In this document: one piece after another, positions 53,920-62,295 of the stretch | How positions within the stretch are numbered: the stretch's first letter is position 1 | How the letters are laid out: the number at the start of each line of letters is the position of its first letter | Assembly (NCBI RefSeq): GCF_022230925.1 | Contig: NZ_JAKKFH010000026.1 | Span: forward strand, 123,537 to 187,536 | Reading direction: 5' to 3' | DNA length: 64,000 nucleotides | From: Micromonospora alfalfae | GTDB lineage: Bacteria; Actinomycetota; Actinomycetes; Mycobacteriales; Micromonosporaceae | Translations under genes and position numbers: made by a program | The notes under the pieces: model-generated | Seen by the model: only the letters and a program-made list of their open reading frames with translations | Told to the model about the DNA's origin: nothing | Databases searched by the model: none

Positions 53920-54328
53920 GACAGGACCGGCTCGGCAGCGAACGAACTCCGGCCCGGGTCGGCTGTTGATCGCTGTCTACCTGCTCTTCGCCATCGCGGC
54001 GACGAGTCGGGCGGGTTTGCAGATCGCCACCAAGTTCGACGAGGCGCCGGTGGCGTACCTGCTCTCCGGGGTGGCCGCGCTCATCTACATCGTGGCGGCG
54101 GTGGGGTTGGCCCGCGCCGGGCACACCGGCCGTCGGGTCGCGCTGGCGTGCTGCTCGGTGGAACTGGTCGGGGTGGTCGCGGTCGGCATTCTGAGCCTGG
54201 TCGACAAGGACCTCTTCCCGGACGAGACGGTCTGGTCGCAGTTCGGTAGCGGGTACGGCTACATCCCACTGGTGCTGCCGGTGCTCGGCCTGATCTGGCT
54301 CTGGCGCACCCGTCGCGCACCCGCCTGA
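53912..54328 (+). CDS. Four-TM hypothetical membrane protein, partner
   Basis: Protein of 138 residues with four hydrophobic segments (about 17-37, 48-70, 77-98 and 116-132). A Tyr/Gly segment (SQFGSGYGYIP) stands before the last helix. No family is recognised. GTG 53912 has GGAGG six bases before it, and the start lies inside the preceding gene, so translation is coupled. A role in membrane physiology is the most that can be said. Confidence 0.7.
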   Translation: MVETGPARQRTNSGPGRLLIAVYLLFAIAATSRAGLQIATKFDEAPVAYLLSGVAALIYIVAAVGLARAGHTGRRVALACCSVELVGVVAVGILSLVDKDLFPDETVWSQFGSGYGYIPLVLPVLGLIWLWRTRRAPA

Positions 54329-54380
54329 CCTGCCGCACCCGCTGACCCGCCGCGCACCCGCCGATCGGGCGTGGACCCGG

Positions 54381-54420
54381 CGACGAGGGCGCCGGCTCAT
54401 CTGCCGGAGCGCCCTCGTCG
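54381..54420. terminator. Bidirectional terminator hairpin
   Basis: A 12-base stem (cgacgagggcgc at 54381-54392 and its complement at 54409-54420) plus a four-base inner stem (cggc/gccg) with a small bulge closes a 6-base loop. It lies between the convergent four-TM operon and the FabG-like gene and can serve both. Confidence 0.88.
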
Positions 54421-54431
54421 GGAATACGGGG

Positions 54432-55190
54432 TCAGTCCCGGGGGCCACCCGCGACGTAGATGACCTGACCGGAGACGAAGCCTGCGCCCTCGCTCGCCAG
54501 GAACGAGATGGTGTGCGCGACGTCCTCCGGCCGCCCCGGGCGGCGGACCGGGATCTCGGCGGCGGCGTGCTTCTGGAAGTCGTCGAAGTCGACCTTCATC
54601 CGGGCGGCGGTGGCCGCTGTCATGTCGGTGACGATGAAGCCGGGTGCGACAGCGTTCACTGTCACCCCGAACGGACCCAGCTCGATGGCCAGCGTCTTGG
54701 TGAAGCCCTGCAGACCGGCCTTGGCGGCGGCGTAGTTCGCCTGGCCCCGGTTGCCCAGCGCGGAGGTGCTGGAGAGGTTGACGATCCGCCCCCACTTCCG
54801 GTCCACCATGTGCTTCTGGGCGGCCTGGCTGAACAGGAACGCGCCGCGCAGGTGCACCCCCATCACCGTGTCCCAGTCGGCGTTGGTCATCTTGAACAGC
54901 AGGTTGTCGCGGAGCACACCGGCGTTGTTGACCAGCACTGTGGGCGCGCCCAGCTCGCCGGCGATCCGGGTCACCGCCGCCTCGACCTGGTCCCGGTCGG
55001 ACACGTCCGCGCCCACCCCGAGCGCCCGGCCACCGGCGCCGGCGATGGCGTCCACCGTCTCCTTGGTGGCCGTCTCCTCGATGTCGACCACGGCGACTGC
55101 CATTCCGTCGGCGGCCAGCCGTCGGGCGGTGGCCGCGCCGATGCCGCGTGCGGCTCCGGTGACGATGGCGACGCGGGACTCCTCCGACAT
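54432..55190 (-). CDS. FabG-like short-chain dehydrogenase/reductase
   Basis: SDR oxidoreductase of 252 residues. Key residues are VTGAARGIGAA (cofactor loop, residues 10-20), NNAGVLRD, a catalytic Ser in VNLSSTSALGN, and Tyr-x3-Lys in YAAAKAGLQ. Overall it resembles 3-oxoacyl-ACP reductases. The sequence does not show whether it acts in fatty-acid synthesis or on another ketone. The start is ATG 55190 behind GGGAGG (tacctcccggta on the plus strand). Confidence 0.9.
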   Translation of the reverse strand: MSEESRVAIVTGAARGIGAATARRLAADGMAVAVVDIEETATKETVDAIAGAGGRALGVGADVSDRDQVEAAVTRIAGELGAPTVLVNNAGVLRDNLLFKMTNADWDTVMGVHLRGAFLFSQAAQKHMVDRKWGRIVNLSSTSALGNRGQANYAAAKAGLQGFTKTLAIELGPFGVTVNAVAPGFIVTDMTAATAARMKVDFDDFQKHAAAEIPVRRPGRPEDVAHTISFLASEGAGFVSGQVIYVAGGPRD

Positions 55191-55233
55191 GATTACCTCC
55201 CGGTAACTTGGGGTCGATCGGAGGAGCTTAACC

Positions 55234-56886
55234 TCAACAGGCCGACCCTCGGCATAGGCGAATCCACCGGTATCCGTAGCCGGAGACCTTCACCGCGCCG
55301 AGCTTTCCCAACTCTCCGTAGCCACGGTCGGCGAGCACGTCGATCGGGAGGTCGGCCTCCGATTCGAGGCTGCTGAGGTCCACCTCGACGTCGTCGGTGC
55401 CCAGGTTGTGCACGAAGACCATCGTCCCGGTCGGCCCGTCCGCCCGGTGCGTCAGCACGCCCGGCGGCACCGGCACGTCGATGTGGCTGGTCGAGCCGGA
55501 GCCGATTTCCGGCGCCTCCCGCAGCGTACGGATCATGCGCTCGAACCAGGCGAGCAGCGATTTCGGGTCGCCCCGCTGGGCGGTGACGTTCACGTTCTGG
55601 TAGCCGAACTCACCCTTGTCGATGACCGGGCGGACCAGCTTCTCCGGGTCCGCGGTGGAGAAGCCGGCGTTCGGCTGGTACGACCACTGCATCGGGGTAC
55701 GGATCGCGTCCCGACCGCGCAGCGACAGGTCCTCACCCATCCCGATCTCCTCGCCGTAGCGCAGCACCGGCGTGCCGCGCATCGAGAACTGGAGGGCGTA
55801 CGCCAGCTCGATGCGCCGCCGGTCGTTGCCGAGCATCGGGGCGAGCCGGCGACGGATACCCCGGTCGTAGATGCGCATGTTCTCGTCCGGACCGAACTCC
55901 GCGTACACCTGGTTGCGCTGCTCGGTCGTCAGCCGGGACAGGTCGATCTCGTCGTGGTTGCGCAGGAAGGTGGCCCACTGCCCACCGACCGGCAGCTTCG
56001 GGGTGTCGTGCAACGCGTCGATCAACTGCTCCGGGTCCTGCCGGGCCAGGGAGAGCATGAGTCGCCCGTTGAGCATGAAGTCGAAGAGCATGTGGATCCG
56101 GTTGCCGGAACCGCTGGCGTCGCCGAAGAACGTCGGTAGCTGGTCCGGCTCGACGTTCGCCTCGGCCAGCAGGACTGCATCGCCGCGGCGCCACTGGACG
56201 TGCTGGCGCATCTCGGTGAGGAACTCGAAGTCCTTCGGGGAGTTCGGGTTGCCCGGCTCGGTCAGCTCGATGATGAACGGCACCGCGTCCATCCGGAAAC
56301 CGGAGACACCGAGCTGGAGCCAGAACGACATGATCTTCTTGATCTCGGCCCGGACCTGCGGATTGGCGAAGTTGAGGTCCGGCTGGAACTTGTAGAACCG
56401 GTGGTAGAACCACGCCTTTGCGGTGCGGTCGTAGCTCCACGTCTCGTCCTGCTCGCCGGGGAAGACCATGCCCTGGTGCCTGTCGTCCGGCTCGGTGTCG
56501 GACCAGACGAACCAGTCCCGGTACGGCGAGTCCGGCGACGAGCGGGCGGATTGGAACCACGGGTGCTCGTCGGAGGTGTGGTTGACCACCAGGTCGATGA
56601 TCACCCGGATGCCCCGGTTCTGCGCCTGGTGCAGCAGCTCGGCGAAGTCGCCCAGGGTGCCGAAGCGCGGGTCCACGTTGTAGAAGTCGGTGGCGTCGTA
56701 GCCGTCGTCACGGTTGGGCGACGGGTGGATCGGGTGCAGCCACAGGCAGGTCACCCCGAGCCGGGCCAGGTAGTCCAGCCTCCCGATCAGCCCACGGATG
56801 TCACCGACACCGTCGCCGTCAGAGTCGGCGTACGTGTCGATGTCGAGGCAGTAGACGACGGCTTCGGAATACCAACGGTCACCCAT
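55234..56886 (-). CDS. GH13 alpha-amylase family enzyme (trehalose-synthase-like)
   Basis: Glycoside-hydrolase family 13 enzyme of 550 residues. The (beta/alpha)8 motifs are VVNHTS, GFRMDAVPF with nucleophile Asp200, LLAEAN with acid/base Glu242, and LRNHDE with Asp312. The opening YSEAVVYCLDIDTYADSDGD and WLHPIHPSPNRDDGYD are shared with maltose-trehalose transglucosylases, so trehalose synthase activity is the favoured guess. There is no maltokinase domain or gene beside it. ATG 56886 is chosen rather than GTG 56913. Divergent DUF1349 gene starts 80 bases away. Confidence 0.87.
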   Translation of the reverse strand: MGDRWYSEAVVYCLDIDTYADSDGDGVGDIRGLIGRLDYLARLGVTCLWLHPIHPSPNRDDGYDATDFYNVDPRFGTLGDFAELLHQAQNRGIRVIIDLVVNHTSDEHPWFQSARSSPDSPYRDWFVWSDTEPDDRHQGMVFPGEQDETWSYDRTAKAWFYHRFYKFQPDLNFANPQVRAEIKKIMSFWLQLGVSGFRMDAVPFIIELTEPGNPNSPKDFEFLTEMRQHVQWRRGDAVLLAEANVEPDQLPTFFGDASGSGNRIHMLFDFMLNGRLMLSLARQDPEQLIDALHDTPKLPVGGQWATFLRNHDEIDLSRLTTEQRNQVYAEFGPDENMRIYDRGIRRRLAPMLGNDRRRIELAYALQFSMRGTPVLRYGEEIGMGEDLSLRGRDAIRTPMQWSYQPNAGFSTADPEKLVRPVIDKGEFGYQNVNVTAQRGDPKSLLAWFERMIRTLREAPEIGSGSTSHIDVPVPPGVLTHRADGPTGTMVFVHNLGTDDVEVDLSSLESEADLPIDVLADRGYGELGKLGAVKVSGYGYRWIRLCRGSAC

Positions 56887-56966
56887 GCCGAAGGAACATC
56901 TCCGTTCGATCACCGCGGCAAACCAACCCGGCGGGCCACACCTCGTGGTGGGCTACCGTGCCGGTC

Positions 56967-57581
56967 ATGGAGATCGACCTCGTACCGCCGAGCGAACTGT
57001 TGGACTGGTCCCGGGGCAGTTGGCTGCACTTGCCGGTACGCGTCGAGGAGGGCCCGGCCGGCGAGTTGGTCGTCGAGCCGGCGGCGAACAGCGACTTCTG
57101 GCGGCGGACCAGCTACGGCTTCGTCCACGACAACGGCCCGGCCCTGCTGGCGCCGCTGCCGGTGGGCACCGCCATGGAGGTGAGCTTCCGGCTCGACTTC
57201 TCGACACAGTTCGACCAGGCCGGTGTCTTCGTCCGCGTGGACGAACGGACCTGGACCAAGGCCGGTGTCGAGGTGAGCGACGGTGAGGCGCAGCTCGGCG
57301 CGGTGGTGACCCGGGAGTTCTCCGACTGGTCGGTGGGGCCGGTGCCGGACTGGGCGGGCCGGGAGGTGACCGTCCGGGTCAGCCGGGCCGGTGACGCGCT
57401 GACGGTCCGCGCGCGGGTCGACGACGAGCCGTGGCGGCTGGTCCGGCTCGCCCCGCTGGATCCGACGGCCGAGGCTGTCGCCGGCCCGTTCTGCTGCGCG
57501 CCGTCCCGCGCCGGTCTGACAGTGGTGTTCACCGGTTGGCGGCAGGGGCCGGCGGACACCGCCCTGCACCCGGAGCACTGA
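56967..57581 (+). CDS. DUF1349 concanavalin-like protein
   Basis: Soluble protein of 204 residues matching DUF1349, a concanavalin A-like jelly-roll domain. DFWRRTSYGFVHDNGPALL and QAGVFVRVDERTWTKAGVE are the family core. Members are regulated genes of unknown role, sometimes binding carbohydrate. It has no signal peptide, so it is probably cytosolic. The ATG at 56967 gives a normal N-terminus; a GTG three codons upstream is possible. It is divergent from the GH13 gene. Confidence 0.85.
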   Translation: MEIDLVPPSELLDWSRGSWLHLPVRVEEGPAGELVVEPAANSDFWRRTSYGFVHDNGPALLAPLPVGTAMEVSFRLDFSTQFDQAGVFVRVDERTWTKAGVEVSDGEAQLGAVVTREFSDWSVGPVPDWAGREVTVRVSRAGDALTVRARVDDEPWRLVRLAPLDPTAEAVAGPFCCAPSRAGLTVVFTGWRQGPADTALHPEH

Positions 57582-57650
57582 GCGCAGGTGTAGTTCGCGC
57601 CCCGGTGGGTATGACCCTCCGATCCCCGACCGCCGACCGGAAGGACGACC

Positions 57651-58322
57651 ATGGCGTACGCCCAGGCTGGCGACCCGTCCGAGTTCACCGGGTTGACCGG
57701 CTGGGTGGCCTCGGTGATCGAGGTGATGGGCCCGGTCGGAGTGGCGTTGCTGGTGGCGCTGGAGAGCATCGTCCCGCCGATCCCCAGTGAGATCGTGCTG
57801 GCGCTCGCCGGTTTCCTGGCGCACGAGGGCGAGTTCAACGTCTTCCTCGTGGTGCTGGCCGCCACGGTCGGTTCGCTGGTCGGCGCGTTGGTGCTGTACT
57901 GGCTGGGCGCGGCGCTCGGCGAGGAACGGCTCAAGCGCTGGTTGGACCACATCCCGCTGGTGGACAGCGACGACCTGGAGAAGGCCGACAAGTGGTTCGA
58001 GCGGCACGGTCGGTGGGCGGTGCTGATCGGCCGGGTGGTACCGGTGGTCCGCAGCCTGGTCTCCGTGCCGGCCGGGGCCAACCGGATGCCGTTGGGTGAG
58101 TTCATCCTGCTCACCACGATCGGCAGCGGGGTGTGGAACGGCCTCATCGTGGGGGCCGGTTACGCGCTCGGGAGCCGTTGGCAGGATGTCGAGCGCTACA
58201 GCGACTGGTTCAACTATGCGATCGTCGCGGTCTTCGTCGTGATGGTGGCCAGTTGGGTGATCCGCAAGGTTCGCAAGCGTCGGGATCGCGACGACCGGCG
58301 GTCGGTGACCGCCGGTCGCTGA
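57651..58322 (+). CDS. DedA family membrane protein
   Basis: Polytopic membrane protein of 223 residues of the DedA (SNARE-associated/VTT) family. Features are the early ESIVPPIPSEIVLALAGF motif, the re-entrant G-x4-E loop, FERHGRWAVLIGRVVPVVRSLVSVPAGANRM (here as GRVVPVVRSLVS and PAGANRM) and several helices. Some DedA proteins move undecaprenyl phosphate or phospholipids between leaflets; that role here is inferred. It has a GGAAGG Shine-Dalgarno and ATG 57651. Confidence 0.92.
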   Translation: MAYAQAGDPSEFTGLTGWVASVIEVMGPVGVALLVALESIVPPIPSEIVLALAGFLAHEGEFNVFLVVLAATVGSLVGALVLYWLGAALGEERLKRWLDHIPLVDSDDLEKADKWFERHGRWAVLIGRVVPVVRSLVSVPAGANRMPLGEFILLTTIGSGVWNGLIVGAGYALGSRWQDVERYSDWFNYAIVAVFVVMVASWVIRKVRKRRDRDDRRSVTAGR

Positions 58323-58339
58323 TCCACGTCACCGCCTAC

Positions 58340-58366
58340 CGCCGGCGTCCTGACCGGACGCCGGCG
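58340..58366. terminator. Bidirectional terminator hairpin
   Basis: A perfect 11-base stem (cgccggcgtcc and complement, 58340-58350 with 58356-58366) with loop tgacc, in the 51-base gap between the convergent DedA and chitinase genes. Confidence 0.88.
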
Positions 58367-58373
58367 AGCGCGG

Positions 58374-59759
58374 TCAGGGCAGGGTGTCCAGGTGCGGGCC
58401 CACAGTGTTGGCGAAGCCGTTGCCGTTGCTGACGTCCCAGTTCACCGACCAGGTCATCGCGCCCCGGATGCCGGGGTAGGTGCGCGGTGGGCGGAAGCTG
58501 CCGCAGTTGGTGCCCCGGGCGAGGCAGTCCAGGGCGGCGTTGACCACGCTGGGCGCCACGATGCCGCCGCCGGCCGCCCCCGCTCCGGCGGGCAGGCCCA
58601 GGCCGACCTGGTCGGGGCGGAGCCCGGCCTCCAACTGGATGCAGGCCAACGCGACGATGAAGTTCACGGTGCCCTGGCCGTACGCGGCGTTCTGGTCGCA
58701 GCCGAGCATCGCGCCGGAGTTGTAGTACTGGGTGTTGACGACGGTGAGGATGTCCTTGATGTCGAGCGCCAGCTTGAAGTAGCCGCCGGCCGGGTTCTGC
58801 ATGTCGATGGTCTGCGGCGCCATCGCGATGATCAGCCCCGGCCCGATCTTGGCCCGTAGCGCGCGCAGCGCCTGCGCCATGTACGTCGGGTTGAGCCCGT
58901 TCTCCAGGTCGATGTCGATCCCGTCGAAGCCGTACCGGGCGATCAACGCGGCGGCCGTGTCAGCGAACGCGGCGGCCGAGGCGGCGTTGTTCACGCTAAC
59001 CCGGCCGGTTTCACCACCGACGGAGAGGATCACCCGCTTGCCCCGGCTGTGCAGGGTGCGGACGTCGGCGGTGAAGTCCGCGTCGGTGTAGCCGCCGAGC
59101 GAAGCGGCCAGCCCGCTGTCGACGCCGAAGGTGAGCGCGCCGGGCGTCGCGGTGGCCTCGGCGAAGGCGACAGCCACCAGGTCGTACTCGGCGGGGACGT
59201 CGCGTAGCCGCAGCTCGACGGCCGGGTTGTCGAAGTTGTGCCAGTACCCGGTGAGCAGGTGTTTCGGCAGCCCACCGGTGGGCGGGTCGGTCGGCGGCGG
59301 GGTGGTCGGCGGGGGCGTCGTCGGTGGCGGCGTGGTGGGTGGCGGCGTGGTGGGTGGGGTGCCGCCGCCGCAGGACGCGCCGTTGAGCTGGCAGCCGCTC
59401 GGTGAGCCGGGGCCGCTGGCCAGGAAGCCGAAGGAGACCGACGCGCCCGGGGCGATGGTGCCGTTCCAGGACCGGTTGGTGAAGGTGTGCCGCTGGCCGG
59501 ATGAGCTGAGCAACGCGTCCCAGTAGCTGCCGAGGGTGGTGCCGGACGGCAGGTCGAAGGCGAGGCTCCAGCCGTTGATGGTCGAGCTGCCGCCGTTGGT
59601 GACTGTGTACTTTCCCTCCCAACCCGAGCCCCACTCGGCGGTCTTGACGAAGCTGGCGGTGGCGCCTGCGGCGTACGCGGGCAGCGCCACCCAGGCCGCG
59701 CCGAGTGTCGCAGCGAGGGCGGCGACGAGGGACAGGACAAGGGATCTGGAGCGTTTCAT
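58374..59759 (-). CDS. Secreted GH18 chitinase with CBM2
   Basis: Secreted chitinase of 461 residues. A signal peptide (residues 1-30, AYAA cleavage region) precedes a CBM2 carbohydrate-binding module (about 31-130, with WNGTIAPGASVSFGF). A Pro/Thr linker follows, with repeated TPPPT units (about 133-165). The GH18 catalytic domain holds DGIDIDLE at residues 279-286, so Asp279, Asp282, Asp284 and acid Glu286 are all present. It ends MTWSVNWDVSNGNGF. ATG 59759 has GGAGG upstream. A palindrome sits about 60 bases upstream of the start. Confidence 0.95.
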   Translation of the reverse strand: MKRSRSLVLSLVAALAATLGAAWVALPAYAAGATASFVKTAEWGSGWEGKYTVTNGGSSTINGWSLAFDLPSGTTLGSYWDALLSSSGQRHTFTNRSWNGTIAPGASVSFGFLASGPGSPSGCQLNGASCGGGTPPTTPPPTTPPPTTPPPTTPPPTDPPTGGLPKHLLTGYWHNFDNPAVELRLRDVPAEYDLVAVAFAEATATPGALTFGVDSGLAASLGGYTDADFTADVRTLHSRGKRVILSVGGETGRVSVNNAASAAAFADTAAALIARYGFDGIDIDLENGLNPTYMAQALRALRAKIGPGLIIAMAPQTIDMQNPAGGYFKLALDIKDILTVVNTQYYNSGAMLGCDQNAAYGQGTVNFIVALACIQLEAGLRPDQVGLGLPAGAGAAGGGIVAPSVVNAALDCLARGTNCGSFRPPRTYPGIRGAMTWSVNWDVSNGNGFANTVGPHLDTLP

Positions 59760-59818
59760 GCGACCCTCCGGGCCCGGACGGGCATTTATGGACGTCAACG
59801 TTGCTGCCAATTATTAAG

Positions 59819-59830
59819 ACAGTTAACTGT
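59819..59830. promoter_or_regulatory. Candidate operator upstream of chitinase
   Basis: Perfect 12-base palindrome acagttaactgt at 59819-59830, in an AT-rich stretch 60 bases upstream of the chitinase ATG. It overlaps the last codons of the yidC frame. Such a site would suit a sugar-responsive repressor, but no regulator is adjacent. Confidence 0.45.
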
Positions 59831-60578
59831 TTCTGTCCAGGGGGTGCGACGGGACCGCCTGCGGACGGCGGAGCACCGCCTGCTCAACTGCCGACCACAC
59901 GCTCGTGGTCACCAGGTAGATCACCGCGGCGAGCGGCAGCACCAGCGCCACCAGCACTGTCGTGAACGGCAGCAGGGGCAACAGCCGGCCGAGCGTGGCC
60001 GCCCCCGGTCCCTCGGTCGGCGTACCCGCCACCGTGCCCACCGCCGCCGACGCCCGCCGAGCCCGCCGCGACGACCACCAGGCCACCGCCAGCAACACCA
60101 CAAGCAGCACGCCGAACAGCGGTCCGGCCGCACCGGCCAGCCCGTCGCTGAGATGGTGACCCAGTGGCACGCCGGCCAACCGCTCGTCCAGCAACCCGGT
60201 GCCGCCCTCACTGGTGCTGAACAACCGGTACAACACCAGCAGGAACGGCGCCTGGATGAGCAGCGGCAGGCAGCCGGCGATCGGGTTCGCGCCGGCTGCC
60301 CGGTACAACGTGAACACCTCGCGCTGAAGCGTCGCCGGGTCGTCCGCGTACCGCTGCTGGAGCTCACGCACCTGTGGGGCGAGCGCCGCGCGGCGCCGCT
60401 CACCGCGGACCTGCGCGACGGTCAGCGGCGAGATCAGCAGGCGGACGGCGATGGTGAAGAGCACGATGGCGGCGGCGGTCGCCCCGCCGCCGGCCAGTGG
60501 TTCGAGCAGCTCGGTGAGCCAGGACAGCGCGCTGCCGGCAGCGGCGACAGCGTCGTGCAGTGGTGCGAAGGCAAGCAT
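59823..60578 (-). CDS. yidC: YidC/Oxa1 family membrane insertase
   Basis: Insertase for membrane proteins, 251 residues. The five-helix core is present: first helix about residues 38-58, the charged coiled-coil loop APQVRELQQRYADDPATLQRE (here split as APQVRELQQRY and ADDPATLQRE), GCLPLLIQAPFLLVLYRLF and helices to the C-terminus. The Gly/Ser/Ala-rich loop between helices is longer than usual. It is a second, stand-alone YidC-like protein, not the rpmH-rnpA-linked copy. It follows the DUF6412 gene with a 102-base gap. Confidence 0.9.
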   Translation of the reverse strand: MLAFAPLHDAVAAAGSALSWLTELLEPLAGGGATAAAIVLFTIAVRLLISPLTVAQVRGERRRAALAPQVRELQQRYADDPATLQREVFTLYRAAGANPIAGCLPLLIQAPFLLVLYRLFSTSEGGTGLLDERLAGVPLGHHLSDGLAGAAGPLFGVLLVVLLAVAWWSSRRARRASAAVGTVAGTPTEGPGAATLGRLLPLLPFTTVLVALVLPLAAVIYLVTTSVWSAVEQAVLRRPQAVPSHPLDRNS

Positions 60579-60680
60579 GGGAAACCCCTCGGTCCGATTC
60601 CGGTGAGGCCCTCCCCCGGGCGGTATCCGCTCAGCAAGGGGGGCCGGTGACGGCGGGATCGGCCGCGCGGCGGCGAGGCG

Positions 60681-60974
60681 CTACGCGGCCGAGGGGTGCC
60701 CCGGAGCACGGGGACGAGGACGACCGGCCGCATCCGGGTCGATCTGGCGAGGCATTCGGCGACTTCGGGAACGGGCCCGCAGGCCGGCCCACCGCGGCCC
60801 GGCACCGGGCGCGCCCGCCCGGTCGTGCACCCGGGCCGCCAGCACCACCGCGAGCAGCACCAGGGCGGTCAGCGCGGCGCCCGCCAGCAGGTCGGCCGGT
60901 CGACCCGCGAGCAGCGTGAGCTGGGCGAACGCGGACATCCACGCGACCCCGACATAGCCCAGCAGCACCGGCAC
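60681..60974 (-). CDS. DUF6412 small membrane protein
   Basis: Protein of 97 residues with two hydrophobic segments, at about residues 4-25 and 29-47, and a basic Arg/Pro-rich tail. The length, the position immediately upstream of a lone yidC and the two-helix layout match DUF6412, a family found next to yidC-like genes in streptomycetes and related genera. It may be a partner or a substrate of the insertase. Start ATG 60974; function unknown. Confidence 0.7.
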   Translation of the reverse strand: MPVLLGYVGVAWMSAFAQLTLLAGRPADLLAGAALTALVLLAVVLAARVHDRAGAPGAGPRWAGLRARSRSRRMPRQIDPDAAGRPRPRAPGHPSAA

Positions 60975-61129
60975 GGGCCCAGCATAGGACCCGCTGTCAC
61001 GTCACCCGGCCGAATCCGGCGGCCCGCCCCGAGTACGAGCGCCGCCGCCACGTTTCCCGGCATCGCCACGTTGGGTAACCAACGATGGACCAACGCGGAC
61101 GGACCGCGAACGGTAGGAACGGACGGGTG

Positions 61130-62272
61130 ATGTCGATGACCGGTCAGGTGGCAGAGGCGCCCAGCGACATGGCTGCGGCGACCGGGTTGCTCACCGTGGG
61201 TGTCGAGGAGGAGTTCCTGCTCGTCGACCCGCACACCGGGGCCGCGGTTCCGGCCGTGGACCTGGTCATGGAGCAGGTGCCGGCCGAACTTCGCGGGCAG
61301 GTGGAGCGGGAGTTCCAGACCAGTCAGATCGAGATCGGCAGCCCGCCCGGCCTGGAGCTCTCCTCGATCCGGCACTCCCTCGGCGTCCTGCGTCGGGCGC
61401 TCTCCGACGCCGCCGAGCGGGCCGGCGTACGCCTGCTCGCCATCGGCACCGGCCCGGTGGACGGCCCGGTACCGCCGGTGGTGGACAAGCCCCGCTTCGA
61501 CCGGATGATCGAGCGATTCCGGCTGCTCGTCCCCGGCCCTGGCAACAACGGCATGCACGTACACGTCGGGGTGCCCGACCCGGACACCGGCGTGCAGGTG
61601 CTCAACCACGTACGGCCGTGGCTGCCGATGCTGCACGCGGTGACCACCAACTCGCCGTTCTCCCGGGGCGAGGACACCGGCTACGCCAGTTGGCGCTCGG
61701 TGGAATGGGAGCGCTGGCCGTCGGTGGCGCCGACGCCGTTCCTGGAGTCGCACGAGCACTACCAGCGGCTGATCCGCCAGTTGATCTCCAGCGGCGTGAT
61801 GCTCGACGAGGGGATGCTCTACTGGTACGCACGCCTGTCGGCGAAGTACCCGACGGTGGAGCTGCGGATCGGCGACGTCTGCCCGTCGGTGGACGACGCG
61901 GTGCTGGTCGCCGCGCTGGTCCGGGCACTCGTGGCCACCGCCATGGCGGATGTCGAGGCCGGCCGGCCGGCGTTGCAGACCGACCACCACCTGCTGGTCG
62001 GCGCGCACTGGCGGGCCGCCCATGACGGGTTGGAAGGCGAGGCCGTCGACGTCACAACCGGTGAGCTGCGCCCGACCTGGGAGCTGTTGGACCGGTTCGT
62101 CGAACGGATGCGGCCGGCGCTGGAGCAGCACGGCGACTGGGCCGAGGTGACCGACCTGCTGGGTGGGTTGCGCCGGCAGGGCAGCGGCGCGGCTCGGCAG
62201 CGCGCGGTGTTCGAGCGCACCGGCCGACTCACCGACGTGGTGCAGGACGTCGCACGGCAGACCCGCGGCTGA
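61130..62272 (+). CDS. GCS2-type glutamate-cysteine ligase / carboxylate-amine ligase
   Basis: ATP-dependent ligase of the GCS2 (YbdK) family, 380 residues. The start of the fold is LLTVGVEEEFLLVDPHTG, with the metal-binding Glu cluster; NNGMHVHVGVPD, EWERWPSVAPTP and YPTVELRIGDVCPSV are the other conserved blocks. Actinobacteria use such enzymes for gamma-glutamyl transfer to cysteine or related amines. There is no neighbouring ergothioneine or mycothiol gene. Chosen start is ATG 61130; a GTG just before is possible. Confidence 0.88.
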   Translation: MSMTGQVAEAPSDMAAATGLLTVGVEEEFLLVDPHTGAAVPAVDLVMEQVPAELRGQVEREFQTSQIEIGSPPGLELSSIRHSLGVLRRALSDAAERAGVRLLAIGTGPVDGPVPPVVDKPRFDRMIERFRLLVPGPGNNGMHVHVGVPDPDTGVQVLNHVRPWLPMLHAVTTNSPFSRGEDTGYASWRSVEWERWPSVAPTPFLESHEHYQRLIRQLISSGVMLDEGMLYWYARLSAKYPTVELRIGDVCPSVDDAVLVAALVRALVATAMADVEAGRPALQTDHHLLVGAHWRAAHDGLEGEAVDVTTGELRPTWELLDRFVERMRPALEQHGDWAEVTDLLGGLRRQGSGAARQRAVFERTGRLTDVVQDVARQTRG

Positions 62273-62295
62273 TCACGGCGTGACAGGATGAGCCC

